A DNA stretch of 64,000 bases from the NCBI GenBank assembly GCA_012295275.1, contig CM022678.1:12483329-12547328 (forward strand), written 5' to 3'. A model generated the notes under the pieces. That model had not been told where the DNA came from, made no database searches, and saw only the letters and a list, made by a program, of their open reading frames with translations. Shown here piece after piece: positions 23,842-34,173 of the stretch. The first letter of the stretch is position 1, and every line of letters starts with the position of its first letter. Both the position numbers and the translations under genes were made by a program. Origin of the DNA: Chrysomallon squamiferum (taxonomy: Eukaryota; Mollusca; Gastropoda; Neomphalida; Peltospiridae).

Positions 23842-25031
23842 GTTTGAGAGTACACAGATGTGGACATCAGTTGTTGTTTTTTTTTTTTTAATTTTTTTTT
23901 TTACTTGAACCTGGCGGGGTTCCATACAGACTTATACTCCACCACTGACCAGCCATGATAGCCAATCGTAATGAAAATGCATTGTCAAGACTGCTTTGGA
24001 GCTGCTATGTACTAAGGTTGGGGTACCCGTAAATAAAATAAATCAAATTTACCATGTATTTCAAACTAATAAAATCCAAAGCATAAATTCAGTATGAGTT
24101 GATATCATACCTCTTCTAAAAATAAATAAACAAATAAATAAATAAATAAATATCAAATTATGAAATTTTTAGTTTTAAATCTAAAACTAACTTAATTTGT
24201 AAAAATAGTCTGAAATGTATGCTATTTTTTTTTATAAATTTATTGAATTAAAGCTGAAAAGTTCCCTTTGCCTAAATAATAAAAAATAAGTTTTGAAATT
24301 AAAATTATTTTAAATCTAATAAAAAAAATGGTCTTAAATAAAAAAAAACTTATTTTACCCTATCCATACATTTTAGTTAGTCTTAAATCCAACTGTAAAC
24401 TTCCCTTAGCCAATCTTCAGCCTTACTTTTTATTGTTGTTGAATTTAACTGAGAGATAATTATTGTCAATAAAGGTAAGGATTCTTAAGGATTTAGCTCA
24501 TTCTATGTCTCTCTTGTGAATAACTAATTTTCAAAACATATATATATATATATATATAGTATTATCAATCAGCTCATTTTGAAAAAAAAGTATGATTTGC
24601 TACCTCACACAAGACTGACACAAGACCAGTGAAATGTCAGTAATAACAACTAAACACTGAATTTGTTATTCATTGTTTCCCCTCCACTTAGTCTCAGGAA
24701 GCTACTTATGAGTCTAGTTTAAAATTTACAAGAAAAACTATTTGAAATTTTTTACAGTGAGAGTGATATAAAACATAAAAAAATAACAAGATTTATTGAT
24801 TAAAGAATATTAATAAAATAAAATAAAGAATAGCAAAACATTTCTTTACAAAAAATTAAAAATAATAAACAACTTGACAGATAATGTAATTACTACTACT
24901 ACTACTACTACTACATTATTATTATTATTATTATTATTATTACCTGGTTTTTCAGAAAAGGAAATATTAACAATTCGCTCTGCACAAAGACTACTCGGAC
25001 ACGAAATATAATCAACTCGTTTTATAAACAT
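21993..25031 (-). CDS. Candidate two-exon 5' part of an unrecognised gene
   Basis: Exon one (25031-24944) begins with ATG and reads MFIKRVDYISCPSSLCAERI, ending SEKP plus one base before donor CCAG|GTAAT. Exon two (22108-21993) starts after TTTTTAG and continues at the matching phase: DGFSFGNEIPDMLLAATNNS. It then reaches a stop, while the other frame continues with CSLCKKREKCMKSES to donor CAG|GTATGA. An alternative donor (TAT|GTAAAA) inside exon two would avoid the stop. The phase match and protein-like composition support a real gene; the C-x2-C spacing hints at zinc binding, which is only inference. The intron holds (CT)n at 23789-23839 and a possible unrelated plus-strand start at 23588. 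Confidence 0.4.
23588..23650 (+). CDS. Possible short first exon (weak)
   Basis: GGATGGCGGTACC, a YY1-like start context, opens a short frame reading MAVPKVRKVSYQSYQSK. A possible donor (CAAG|GTCAAAG) follows and in-frame read-through meets a stop. No downstream exon is identified. The call rests only on the start context and composition. Confidence 0.2.
   Translation: MAVPKVRKVSYQSYQSKVKV
23789..23839. repeat. (CT)n microsatellite
   Basis: An uninterrupted CT dinucleotide run of about 50 bases, followed by poly-T tracts at 23876-23902. Confidence 0.97.
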
Positions 25032-25763
25032 CGATTACTTCAGTGTGAAAAAATAGATGTCAGTTAACTTCGTTTTATCGGTTTTATCCTATATCAGTTC
25101 CCGAGTCGGGGACGTTTGGTATATATGTGTTCCTTCATTTATTCTGTTTTAGAATAATATGATAAAATGAAAGTGAATAGACAAAACAGTAAGTTTTTGT
25201 TTTGAACGTTATTTTAGAATCATAATCGCACAGACACGGAAAGCAAAATACGTTTTTGGACACATGTCAAAACTCACACAGCTCTCATATCAGTAGCCTT
25301 GTTGTAATTGGACATAAACATCTGTGATGGAAAACGTTCGATGGGTGACACTGGTCTGGGGATATTCGTTTTGTGAAAGTTTTTACTTCACTAAATTTCC
25401 ATTTTCCATTTTCCACTGAAAATCAGTAATAATAATAATAATAATATATCGTAACAGCTATGGAAACGTAAGATAAATTTTCGTGAAGAAATCAGAAAAC
25501 CAGAAATATTATGTTTTGTAAACAGTGATGACATTAACGGAAAGTGTGAAATGGTACTAGAATAACGTTTTTGTGTTGTAATATTTAAACTCGCGAGTAA
25601 CAGAGAATATATAGTTTTTGTTACTGCATTTCACGATTACTCAGTCTTTGTTTTTGACAGATGTAGATCGATCAGAAATCCTCGAACAGTAGCAAATCAC
25701 AGATTTTTACAGGTAGCACTCTGTTCTTTGTTTATATAATTAGAGCCCGTGATTATACTCCAA

Positions 25764-26047
25764 ATGTCATTACTCGGAGTAACGATGAGTCGTATACTTT
25801 TCCTTCAAGGTTGCAAAGGTTCTCTCGAAAACGTCACACAACTTCGCAAATGCTGTCCAAGCAGCGGTGAGTTTTCTTTGAATCTTTTTGTTGACACATA
25901 CTGGTATCACGTTCTATGACATCACACTTGTTTTTTACCTGTTTATTTTCAGGTTTTCCACTTCAATGTGCAAACTCTGTACTATTTCTCACAGCTCCTG
26001 TGGTGTTTCAGCACAGAGCAGAATGTCCAAGACGAAATGAAGACTGA
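25764..26047 (+). CDS. Possible small two-exon gene, product unrecognised
   Basis: Exon one (25764-25866) opens with ATG and ends CAGCG|GTGAGT; exon two starts at 25953 after TTTATTTTCAG. The joined frame gives 65 residues beginning MSLLGVTMSRILFLQGCKGS and ending CPRRNED*, with six cysteines. A second frame across the same junction is also open (it has no ATG) and runs to a TGA near 26107, containing AVFHFNVQTLYYFSQLLWCF. The splice sites look good; which frame is used, or whether the RNA is non-coding, cannot be told. Confidence 0.3.
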
Positions 26048-26440
26048 ACTACTCTTCAGCTATCCACGAGCCTATGTTTTATCAGTTAAGGTTTCAAAAA
26101 AAAGTACTTGAGTCCTGCAGTGAACAGCTAGGGTAATATGGTGTTAATTTGAATATCGACGAAAACCAAGTACAAGGGGATGCTGTATTTTTGGCATAGG
26201 TGTTTTGTAGTGTGTATCTTTTTTCAGTCTAGCTTTTCTAGTATATATATATATTTATATTATCATTAATACTTGATTATAAGTATATTAATTAAATCTT
26301 TCTTATTTCATTTGTGGTCTTCTTCATTTCCTGATTAATATGAGCGTTTGGTGGGCGACTTGGTGAGCTAGTGACTTCCATGTTGTGTATAATCTTTTCC
26401 TGGTGCTGTATACTTTTTCATGTCTCTAAACCCTGCTTTC

Positions 26441-26564
26441 ACTTTTTTTGTAACTACCTGTCCCATAGTTTTTCTATCTTCATGTCCCCGATTCGATCTC
26501 CTTCTCTCTGTAACAGAACCTTTGTCTTTCTTCACTCAGTGTATTTGTAGGAACAAAATGTAAA
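26441..26564 (+). repeat. Left arm of a large inverted repeat
   Basis: This segment is an imperfect reverse complement of 27023-27147. The match runs from ACTTTTTTTGTAACTACCTG to GAACAAAATGTAAA with few differences. Arms are about 124 bp with a spacer of about 458 bp. Confidence 0.9.
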
Positions 26565-27022
26565 AGTGTTACTTGGGCAATCATGGTCGTTGTAGATTAA
26601 GGTACATACTTAATTTTGAATAGCTCTGTGTAGAAATCTTCTGTTCATTCCGTTGTCTCATCCTGATCTTGTATTTTTCTGACAGTTTTATGTGTCTCTC
26701 GGTCTCGTTCAGTTTCTTTAAGCCCAAGTTAAAAATCTATATATGCTACTTATTCCAAAACCTTTGTAACTCTTTTAACATTAACTTTAATAGTTTATCA
26801 TTAATTCGTAATTGTAATCATTATCTACCTGTCAGATCTTCTAGTCTACAGTTAGATGTTTAATTTTCACAACTGAGCCGTGTTCGGTTGTAACATCACT
26901 TTCACCACGGAAACAGCAAGAAGGGTAACAGTACGTTGCACCCGTAAGCTCGGGATAACACGCACAGTTGCGATTACTCAACGTTACCATCGGTTCATAT
27001 CCAGAACTATCTCTGCCATGAC

Positions 27023-27147
27023 ATTTACATTTTGTTCGTACAAATTCACTGAGTGAAGAAAGACAAAGGTTCTGTTACAGAGAGAAGGCGATCGAATCGG
27101 ATACATGAAGATAGAAAAACAATGGGACAGGTAGTTACAAAAAAAGT
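27023..27147 (-). repeat. Right arm of the large inverted repeat
   Basis: Partner of 26441-26564. Outside the arms the similarity ends abruptly on both sides, so this is a bounded palindrome and not an inverted duplication of a larger region. It may be a foldback transposon or the result of palindromic rearrangement. Confidence 0.9.
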
Positions 27148-27446
27148 CAGTAGCTGGTCGAAGAAAGTAGAAAGAGAAAGACAAAGAATGGAAGAGAGAA
27201 AAACAAAAGCAGGAAATCACAGAGAGCAAGGCAGAAATGGAAGGAGAAATAAGGAAGAAGAAAAATAGAGAAAGAATTAAAAAGGTAGAAAGAAAGAAGA
27301 AGGGAGAGGCATAAACAGAAAATTCACGAAAGTTTAACAAACTGTTATTACGTATGAGACTCGTCTCGTGAATTTGGCAGCAAATTAGATTTCATATTCA
27401 GCCTAAACACTGCCTCTAATTAACCAAATACATTTTTGAAATAAAT

Positions 27447-27542
27447 CTTCTTCTTCTTATCATCATCATCGTTATAAACTGTTATAAAAGGGGCTTTTAA
27501 TGTGTTCTGTTATTATCTTCATTTTAATTAGTAGAATTGCCA
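27447..27542 (+). repeat. Dispersed repeat copy A with a TATA-box-like core
   Basis: The segment (CTTCTTCTTAT, CATCATCATCG, then TTATAAAAGGGGC and about 50 bp more) is matched by 63260-63362 at clear identity. The TATAAAAGG motif fits a strong polymerase II TATA box. It may be part of a solo LTR or another mobile promoter; that is inference. Confidence 0.75.
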
Positions 27543-28020
27543 TATACACGAAAATGTTATGTTTAACAATATACTTCTGTAAGTACTTTTTAAAACAACT
27601 AATTAAATAAGGTGCCATTTCTTCTGGGTGACATTTTTCCGGTGCCTTTTTCCCCGTACCCCACATGAATTAATAGAAACAAATACTCGTTACGGCACAA
27701 AATGCGTCTCCGGAAAAAAAAATCGCTCCAGATTTATCGTATTTAATGGGTACAAACTACACCTGAATGTTCTTTTCTGTTGGGTTCTGAGACGGGGAAC
27801 AATGCCAAACTAGAACAGTTAATACATAATCTTGTAACAAATTATAATTTCAGTTTATTAATGCACGCATTTGCACAAAAATAATCCAGTTTGAAAAATT
27901 TGAGTAACCTGAAAAAGTAGTTAGGATAGGTGCAGTACATCATGGTGTAAATCATAAATATGGAAATGGACGAAAATTTGTTGAATTTGGAAGTTTAAAA
28001 CCCCGGGTTTCCGAGCGTAC

Positions 28021-28052
28021 CCGGAAATTTCCGGTCATTTCAAGATGGCGGC
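28021..28052 (+). promoter_or_regulatory. Promoter-like block: GGAAATTTCC palindrome and YY1-type start
   Basis: CCGGAAATTTCCGG (28021-28034) is a perfect palindrome that carries two GGAA (ETS-type) cores and a GGAAATTTCC kappaB-like site. CAAGATGGCGGC (28041-28052) is a textbook YY1/initiator element found at starts of housekeeping genes. The patch is CpG-bearing in an AT-rich region. The next plus-strand gene is the IGFBP/thyroglobulin gene 1.3 kb downstream. Confidence 0.45.
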
Positions 28053-28224
28053 GTCCGAATTGGTCAATGTTACTCTGCCAAAACACCACAGCGGACAGGA
28101 GATCCGCCAACCAGCCGTTTTAAAAAAAAAAAATGAATCGAAAATTAATTTTTCAATCTTTTTTGTTAAAACAAAAAGCATTCATCTTCTAAAACCTGTA
28201 CTATTATGTACACAAACAGTGTAA
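28045..28224 (+). CDS. Short open frame from the ATGGCGGC start
   Basis: The frame reads MAASELVNVTLPKHHSGQEI, then RQPAVLKKKN, and runs on to a TAA at 28222-28224. The first 27 residues look protein-like; the rest is low-complexity. It could be the true first exon of an unknown gene or a 5' leader of the gene at 29382. No family is recognised. Confidence 0.25.
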   Translation: MAASELVNVTLPKHHSGQEIRQPAVLKKKNESKINFSIFFVKTKSIHLLKPVLLCTQTV

Positions 28225-29381
28225 ATGAAAAACTGCTGTTGTTTAGATTTAAATTTATATCTGTTCGTGAAGATTTGCGTTTGTTAATTTGTTTTTCCTA
28301 CCGTATTTAATTTATTTTTTTATTATTTACTAATCATTAATAAACATTTAATCACAAAATTCAAAGTAAAACTAAGCGTTTTGTACAGGACTACAAAAGA
28401 AATGTTTATTTCTTTTTCTTGTATATCCTGATACTTTGATGTATTTTTCTATTTTAAAACACACACACACACACATAAATATATATAATAATTTAAAATG
28501 TTCCAAAATATTCTTACTTTTTTCTTCTTAAATTAAAAATGTTTTTGCTTATGTACTAAGAGTTGATGGTATAAAAACTGATGATTGCTATATTTGAGAA
28601 TTAATAATCATAGATAGATTTAGTCAGATAATTACTTCATACTAAACTGTTTTCAGTTGTTTTTCTTTTTTAAATTATTATTATTATTGTTATTATTATC
28701 TTTTCCCATTTCTTTTCTATTATAAAATTTTATTTTTTCATAAACTTATTTATTTATTTATTTTATTATTATTTTTTAATTATTTAAAAGATTTACATTT
28801 TTCAAATTTTGAGCTGTGATTGTTATTTACTTACAAAATAATGAATTCTGTATCTCAGGTCTGTGTTTTCCCAGGCTATTTACTCAACCACAAATGTACT
28901 TTGATGTGTGGGTGTGTGCAAGTCATTTCTGTAAATAAATTGCTTTTCTTATTATTTTTTAATTATTAATTGAATTTTGTTTCCTCTGAATAAACCCAGA
29001 AAATAAATATAACTTTTAACATTATTTTTCATAAAAAATAATAAACATCATTTTCAGAAATTGATAAAAGCTATATTATTTTTCTTTCAGATTAAAAAAA
29101 ATAATTATGATTTTGAATGAACCTGAGGTTTCCAGAAATTATAACAATATTTATGTTGAATTTTAAATTAAAATAATAATAGTAATAAAAAAATAGTTTT
29201 AAAAATCAATTTGGAAAGAATCTGAAACTGAACTTCGGTAACCTATGAGCAGTTCCATGTTATTTTATTATTTCAGTGTGTAAGTCTGGCATATGTTACT
29301 TATCTGTCAGCTGTTATGTCCCCACATGACATGAGCCATGCGACTATAAGACAGGTTTGTAATGCACAGTTCAGAAAAACA
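28225..29381. other. AT-rich stretch upstream of the IGFBP/thyroglobulin gene
   Basis: The sequence contains (CA)n at 28461-28476, (TTA)n near 28676-28700 and AT-rich DNA. Possible acceptors at 29309-29311 (CTGTCAG) and 29351-29354 (AAGACAG) hint that the 29382 exon has an upstream 5' untranslated exon. Confidence 0.45.
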
Positions 29382-31867
29382 ATGCTTGCTCAGCTTGTGC
29401 TTGTTGCTGTCTTGTTGCAGGTGGCACACAGTATTGTGTGTCCACCTGATGTGTGTCAGTCTGTGCAGTGTTCCGCTGTAACAAGCTGCAATGGACTCGT
29501 TGTGTCCGGTGCTGGCTTTTGTGGATGCTGTGACCGTTGTGTTACATTACTAGGCAAGTTTTGTCTTTTTACCCACAATTCCAGTCTTATAGAGTGTGAA
29601 AAAATACATAATATTTTGCTGTATTTTCTGACAGAATAATTTTTTGAAAAGGTTTTATGTATGTATATATATATATATATGGCATTTATTTGAATCTTTC
29701 CAGCTTTATATTTAGGAATGATACTGGACACAAAATGGAGACTGAACATATATAAATTAATGAAATGTTTAGTTTTAAAATGATATTTAAAATAAAATTT
29801 CAAATTTTCTTTATCTTACAAGTGTAAACAGTGTCTTATTTAATAACATCTGAACTGAGTGAGCAGCTAAATAAACTTTGATATTTCTGTGTTTATATAT
29901 TCAGTACATTTCTCTGAAGGTATGAACAACTAATGCATAGACAAAGCAGACAATTATTTATTATTCTGTTTCAGTGACAGGTGTTCTTTCAGACAATAAA
30001 AACATTTTTAGTTTCATTTACAGTTTCAAACACAAAAGTGTACAATATTCCTATGCTTGAGATCAAAACACTTTTTTTTTCTTTTTAACAAAACAATAAA
30101 AATATGAAAATATGCAGAGATCTGTTGTTTTACTGTTTTATATAAAGTATTCAAATTATGGAATTATTCAAAAGGTTTCCTTATTTTGTTTCTACCTTAC
30201 TTATGCACATTTAACATAACTGTGTATCTGCAGAGAAAACTAAGTTGTGTTAGTTGTTAGGTCTAACACGTCAGTTTACTGTTACAGGTGAGGGTGAGAG
30301 GTGTCTCTCCAGTCTTCTGCTTGGTGCACCAGCCCACAGTGTTTGTGAGCCTCATTTGACCTGTGACGTGAATACTCTCACCTGTCAGAGAACACAGACA
30401 CAGCGAGGTGAATTTTCATTGTTTGTATCAACCTTTTAAAAACTTACAACACACAGATTATTTTACTGAAAAACAGAACAATTATTATTTTTTTTTTTTA
30501 TTGTCAGATATTTTGGATCACTTTCAAGTTTTTACAATATAAACATGACCTGATAAAGCTGATCTATTTCATAATTAATCAGTAAAATGCATATCACTTT
30601 TCTTACAGTGGAGACAAATTTACAAATAATCAATTCTGTATTTTTGAGTTTGCCTTCCCAACAGAAGACAGTTAAAATGATTTGCTCTTAAGTGCTGAGT
30701 TATTAATAAGTATTTTCATTTAAGCTACATTGACATGTGCTGAGAAAAAAGCTCAAATGAATGGAAATTCTCTACTTGGTCAGCAACATCTTGACTGTAA
30801 TCCTGATGGAAGCTACAAACCTAAACAGTGCAAAGGATCAGAGTAAGGAACATAAACCAGTTTATTTAGTAACCAATCTAATATTATATTAACAACAATC
30901 ATTAGATCAAAGCAGTTTGCTGCTCCAATTTCCTGTTCCACTGTGCAAACCCTGATTCTCTTTTTAGTTCACTTTCACTAAACACTGAATCTTGGTTAGT
31001 ACTCGTCTGTTTTGTTAGTCCTGGTTTTAGTGTGCTTGTATTGTAGGTGTTACTGTGTAGATGCTGAAGGCAACGACATTGGCTATCACATCAACATTGG
31101 TGAATCAAAAACTATGAACTGTCGTAAGTACAGTCAGTTTCATGTACATTTGTAATAATTTATGAAAATGAGAACTTTGACAGAGAACTAGGAAGTGTAT
31201 TTGTAGTTGAATTCTAGTTCTTATTTTAATATGATAAACATCTTCAACATGTGTGTATGGAAACCTTCACTTTAGGCAGCAACCAATCTCTTGAAAAAAT
31301 AAAAATACTCAAAAATGTAAACACAGTTTATTTATATTTTGGTCTTCATAATAGAATGTTTTTAAAAAAAAATAAAGTAAACAAAAAAGGAATTATTTCT
31401 GTAAGTATTAAAAAACTGAATATCTGAAACAATATATTATTCTGGTATGACATTTTACCATATTTAATATGACTTATATTAATTATACTTATAGGAATAC
31501 AATTAAAATATATGTAGTTGGTTTAAATATATTATGTATCTGATTCATCTTTAATATAAATACATCAATTAAAATAGCAGTAGCTCTTCGACTGTTGAAA
31601 GTTATCTAAACTAAACAAGTGAGATGATAATTTTTTCACTGTCTAATTCTGATTAATATGAATTTACTTGTAGAATGTGCACGTGACTTTGATGCATACA
31701 AAAAGACTGGTCTCATTGGTCACTTATTCCACTGTGCACCAAATGGAAATTATCAACAGTACCGGTGTACTGGGTCAGCGTGTTACTGTATTGATGATTA
31801 CGGCAATCAGCTTGGAACAAAATCTGTGAGCATTGGATCACTAGACAGCCTTGATTGCACAGCTTAA
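29382..31867 (+). CDS. Secreted IGFBP-like protein with two thyroglobulin type-1 domains
   Basis: Five exons: 29382-29553, 30288-30407, 30725-30842, 31047-31123, 31674-31867. All phases agree and the total (681 nt) gives 226 residues. Residues 1-17 form a signal peptide (MLAQLVLVAVLLQVAHS). Residues 18-97 are cysteine-rich and include CGCCDRC, the CGCCxxC motif of IGFBP N-domains. Thyroglobulin type-1 domains follow at about 102-162 (six cysteines, CYCV) and 164-224 (CYCI in place of the usual CWCV). IGFBP-type plus thyroglobulin-1 architecture suggests an extracellular growth-factor-binding or protease-inhibiting protein; the exact ligand is unknown. The start at 29382 is chosen over the in-frame ATG at 29316 because it gives a clean signal peptide. 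Intron 1 has a GC donor (AG|GCAAGT). AATAAA signals lie near 31940. Confidence 0.88.
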
Positions 31868-32755
31868 ACTGGATCAGTGTTAATCTAAATGTGACACTGA
31901 TTACTGGTTAACTTAAAATATTCACTGATCTTACAGCAATAAAATAAAACACTGAAAAGAAAGAAAGTTTTAAAATAGTTTATTACATTAATCTGATCAC
32001 CTCTCTGTTCTGATATAAAGAGGTTTAATTGTAATAAAATAATTCAACGTGTAATGTACAGGATTCATGTGAGGGGACAACATGGGCAAAATAATCACTT
32101 TTTTTTTATCAAACTCTGCCACTCTTTTAACCCATGGCAGCCTAAGTGGCATTCATTTTTTATAAGTTAATGAAAAACAAAAATAACATTTAAAAATTGC
32201 ACATCAACCTTGCCATTTTACTTTAAGCCACAGTGAAACTGGTTCAGTAGGTTTTTGTTTGTCTTGAGTGTCACTGGAATTGTTTTAATGACTAGCATGA
32301 ATATTCTTCTTATGTGATTCATTAATTGAACACTTTGTATCTGAGAACAAGTACTACAGAAACAGTTATCTATCACTATTCAGTGTGTGAACAGCTGCAA
32401 AAATGGAACGTTTTGCTGTTGTAATTAGAGGTTGACAATAAACAGTTCTTTTGAACTTGTATTCAAATTAAATGACAGAACCTCACCTCTCCTATTGTGT
32501 CTAGAGGCAGAAGTTCTCCCTATTTTTCTTGCCTAGCAACAACCCTGATATACAAATCAAATCAGTACATAATTACACCAGTATTGCTTTTCTTTTAAAT
32601 AAGTTGGTGTTTGTTAAGCTTTTCACAAAATTGTAATGCAACTATTGACCAGTCTTTCTACTTTTCTGTCACCATCTGCACTTTGTATGATCAACATCAG
32701 ACATTCACCTTCTTAAAACTGAATTAATCTTGCATGTCAGCAGTAACATCCACCT
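31868..32755. other. 3' flank and intergenic DNA
   Basis: Probable 3' untranslated region with AATAAA near 31940, a poly-T run at 32099-32107, and dispersed repeat copy A at 32385-32474. No gene is seen. Confidence 0.5.
32385..32474 (+). repeat. Dispersed repeat, copy 1 (partner at 55543)
   Basis: The segment GTGTGAACAGCTGCAAAAA... through ATTCAAATTAAAT is matched by 55543-55635 with the same order of blocks (AACAGCTGCAAAAA, ATTAGAGG.TGACA.TAAAC, AGTTCTTTT, ACTTGTAT.CAAATTAAAT). Both copies are in the same orientation. The element class is not known. Confidence 0.8.
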
Positions 32756-34173
32756 TCAATCAGCATCTTCATCATCCACTGATTTCATCAAGTCACTTGC
32801 ATTGATATTTACTAGATATTCCTGACTTGCCTTTAAACATTCTATTAATTCAGTGAGTAATTGTTTAATATTCACCTAACAGACTATTAAAATAAGTTTT
32901 AAAACATGGAAAACGGGTATAAATGTGAAATTCCACCAAATCGTATTAAAAAAAAAAAATCTAAATTATCCTGATATTTCATTATTTGTCAGTAAAACTA
33001 ATCTCTGCCTATGGGCAGACCACAAATAAACAAACAAGTAGTCAGAAAAATCAAGATACACATTTAGAGAGATACAGACATATCATGTCATATTCATATT
33101 GATAAATGTACATACTGCAATAAATTTTCTTTAATAGAAATAATATACATATGTATTTTTAAAAAGTCAATACCAATCTAAAATGTGACTTTAAACACAT
33201 ATTCCAGATTCATGATTTGACTCATTCAATCAAATAATCAAATATGTTTAGAAACTGAATCTAAACTAAGCCCATTTATGATTGTTTCCACTAAAGAAAT
33301 CAAATGATACATGTCATAGATATGATCATAATTTGTAACACTGCAGGATTTATGTATGATGTAAACAAATATATCTGAACAGTAATTTGCCAACCACTTT
33401 CAGTGAGAACTTAATTAGGCTTAGATATTCATGTGTAATGTTAACATAACTTACATTTTATAAAAATAAAATAAGAACTGAAATTCATAATAACAGTCTT
33501 TCAAATAAATTTGCCCTATCAGCATTATATGAAATCAAATGTTACCAAGGTAAGCAGTGAGAATACTCAAAATATTTCACCAGAATTTGTAATACTAATA
33601 TAAATATTTTTAAAATAGATAATTATTTTCAACATTTTCTCATGCTATTTGAAAACATTTTAATGAATATCAAATTTTTACAATGATTTCAGTATTCAGT
33701 CTATGATTATTATTGGAGATCAGCATCAAAAGAATGGCTCCAAGCAAATCACAGCAACATTAAAATTATATTATATCTGATATCATATATTTCATTTTCT
33801 ACATTAAGGAATATTTATATTAAATACATTTTTATTTCACAAAAACAAATCACTGTTTAATGCTAGACTGATGAAACAAAAGGAACTTGTGAACTCAGGT
33901 TTTTACTCACATGTAGCATGACTCCTATGTTTTTTTTTATTAATATAAAAGATAGCGAAAAACACAGAGAATGTGACTGATATTCACAGCTTATGATGTC
34001 ACAGCAATATAATGTAAATCAATTTCAGTTTATAAATCAGTTACATGACTTCTGAACATTAATTTACTCACTTATCAGTTCAGCAATGGCTTTTTGCCTG
34101 TGTCTTTCCAGTTTTGGAGCTATATCTGTCTTGAGGTCCCAGTCTGTTTGTGTGGAGCAAGATTTAACAAATT
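32756..34173 (-). CDS. Candidate last two exons of a coiled-coil protein, unrecognised
   Basis: Exon A (34173-34072) lies between TAATCTAG and donor ATAA|GTGAGT and reads FVKSCSTQTDWDLKTDIAPK then LERHRQKAIAELI. Exon B (32841-32756), after TTAATAG, joins at matching phase and reads CLKASQEYLVNINASDLMKS then VDDEDAD*. The helical, charged pattern and acidic tail suggest a coiled-coil protein. An alternative longer exon B (starting near 32873) is open but does not match the phase. The candidate first exon at 40523-40686 may belong to the same gene. Function unknown. Confidence 0.5.

Noticed and set aside
26984-27340. 118-residue minus-strand frame with phenylalanine/serine-rich sequence
   Set aside because: It covers one arm of the inverted repeat and a purine-rich tract; the composition follows the GA-rich DNA and no family is visible.
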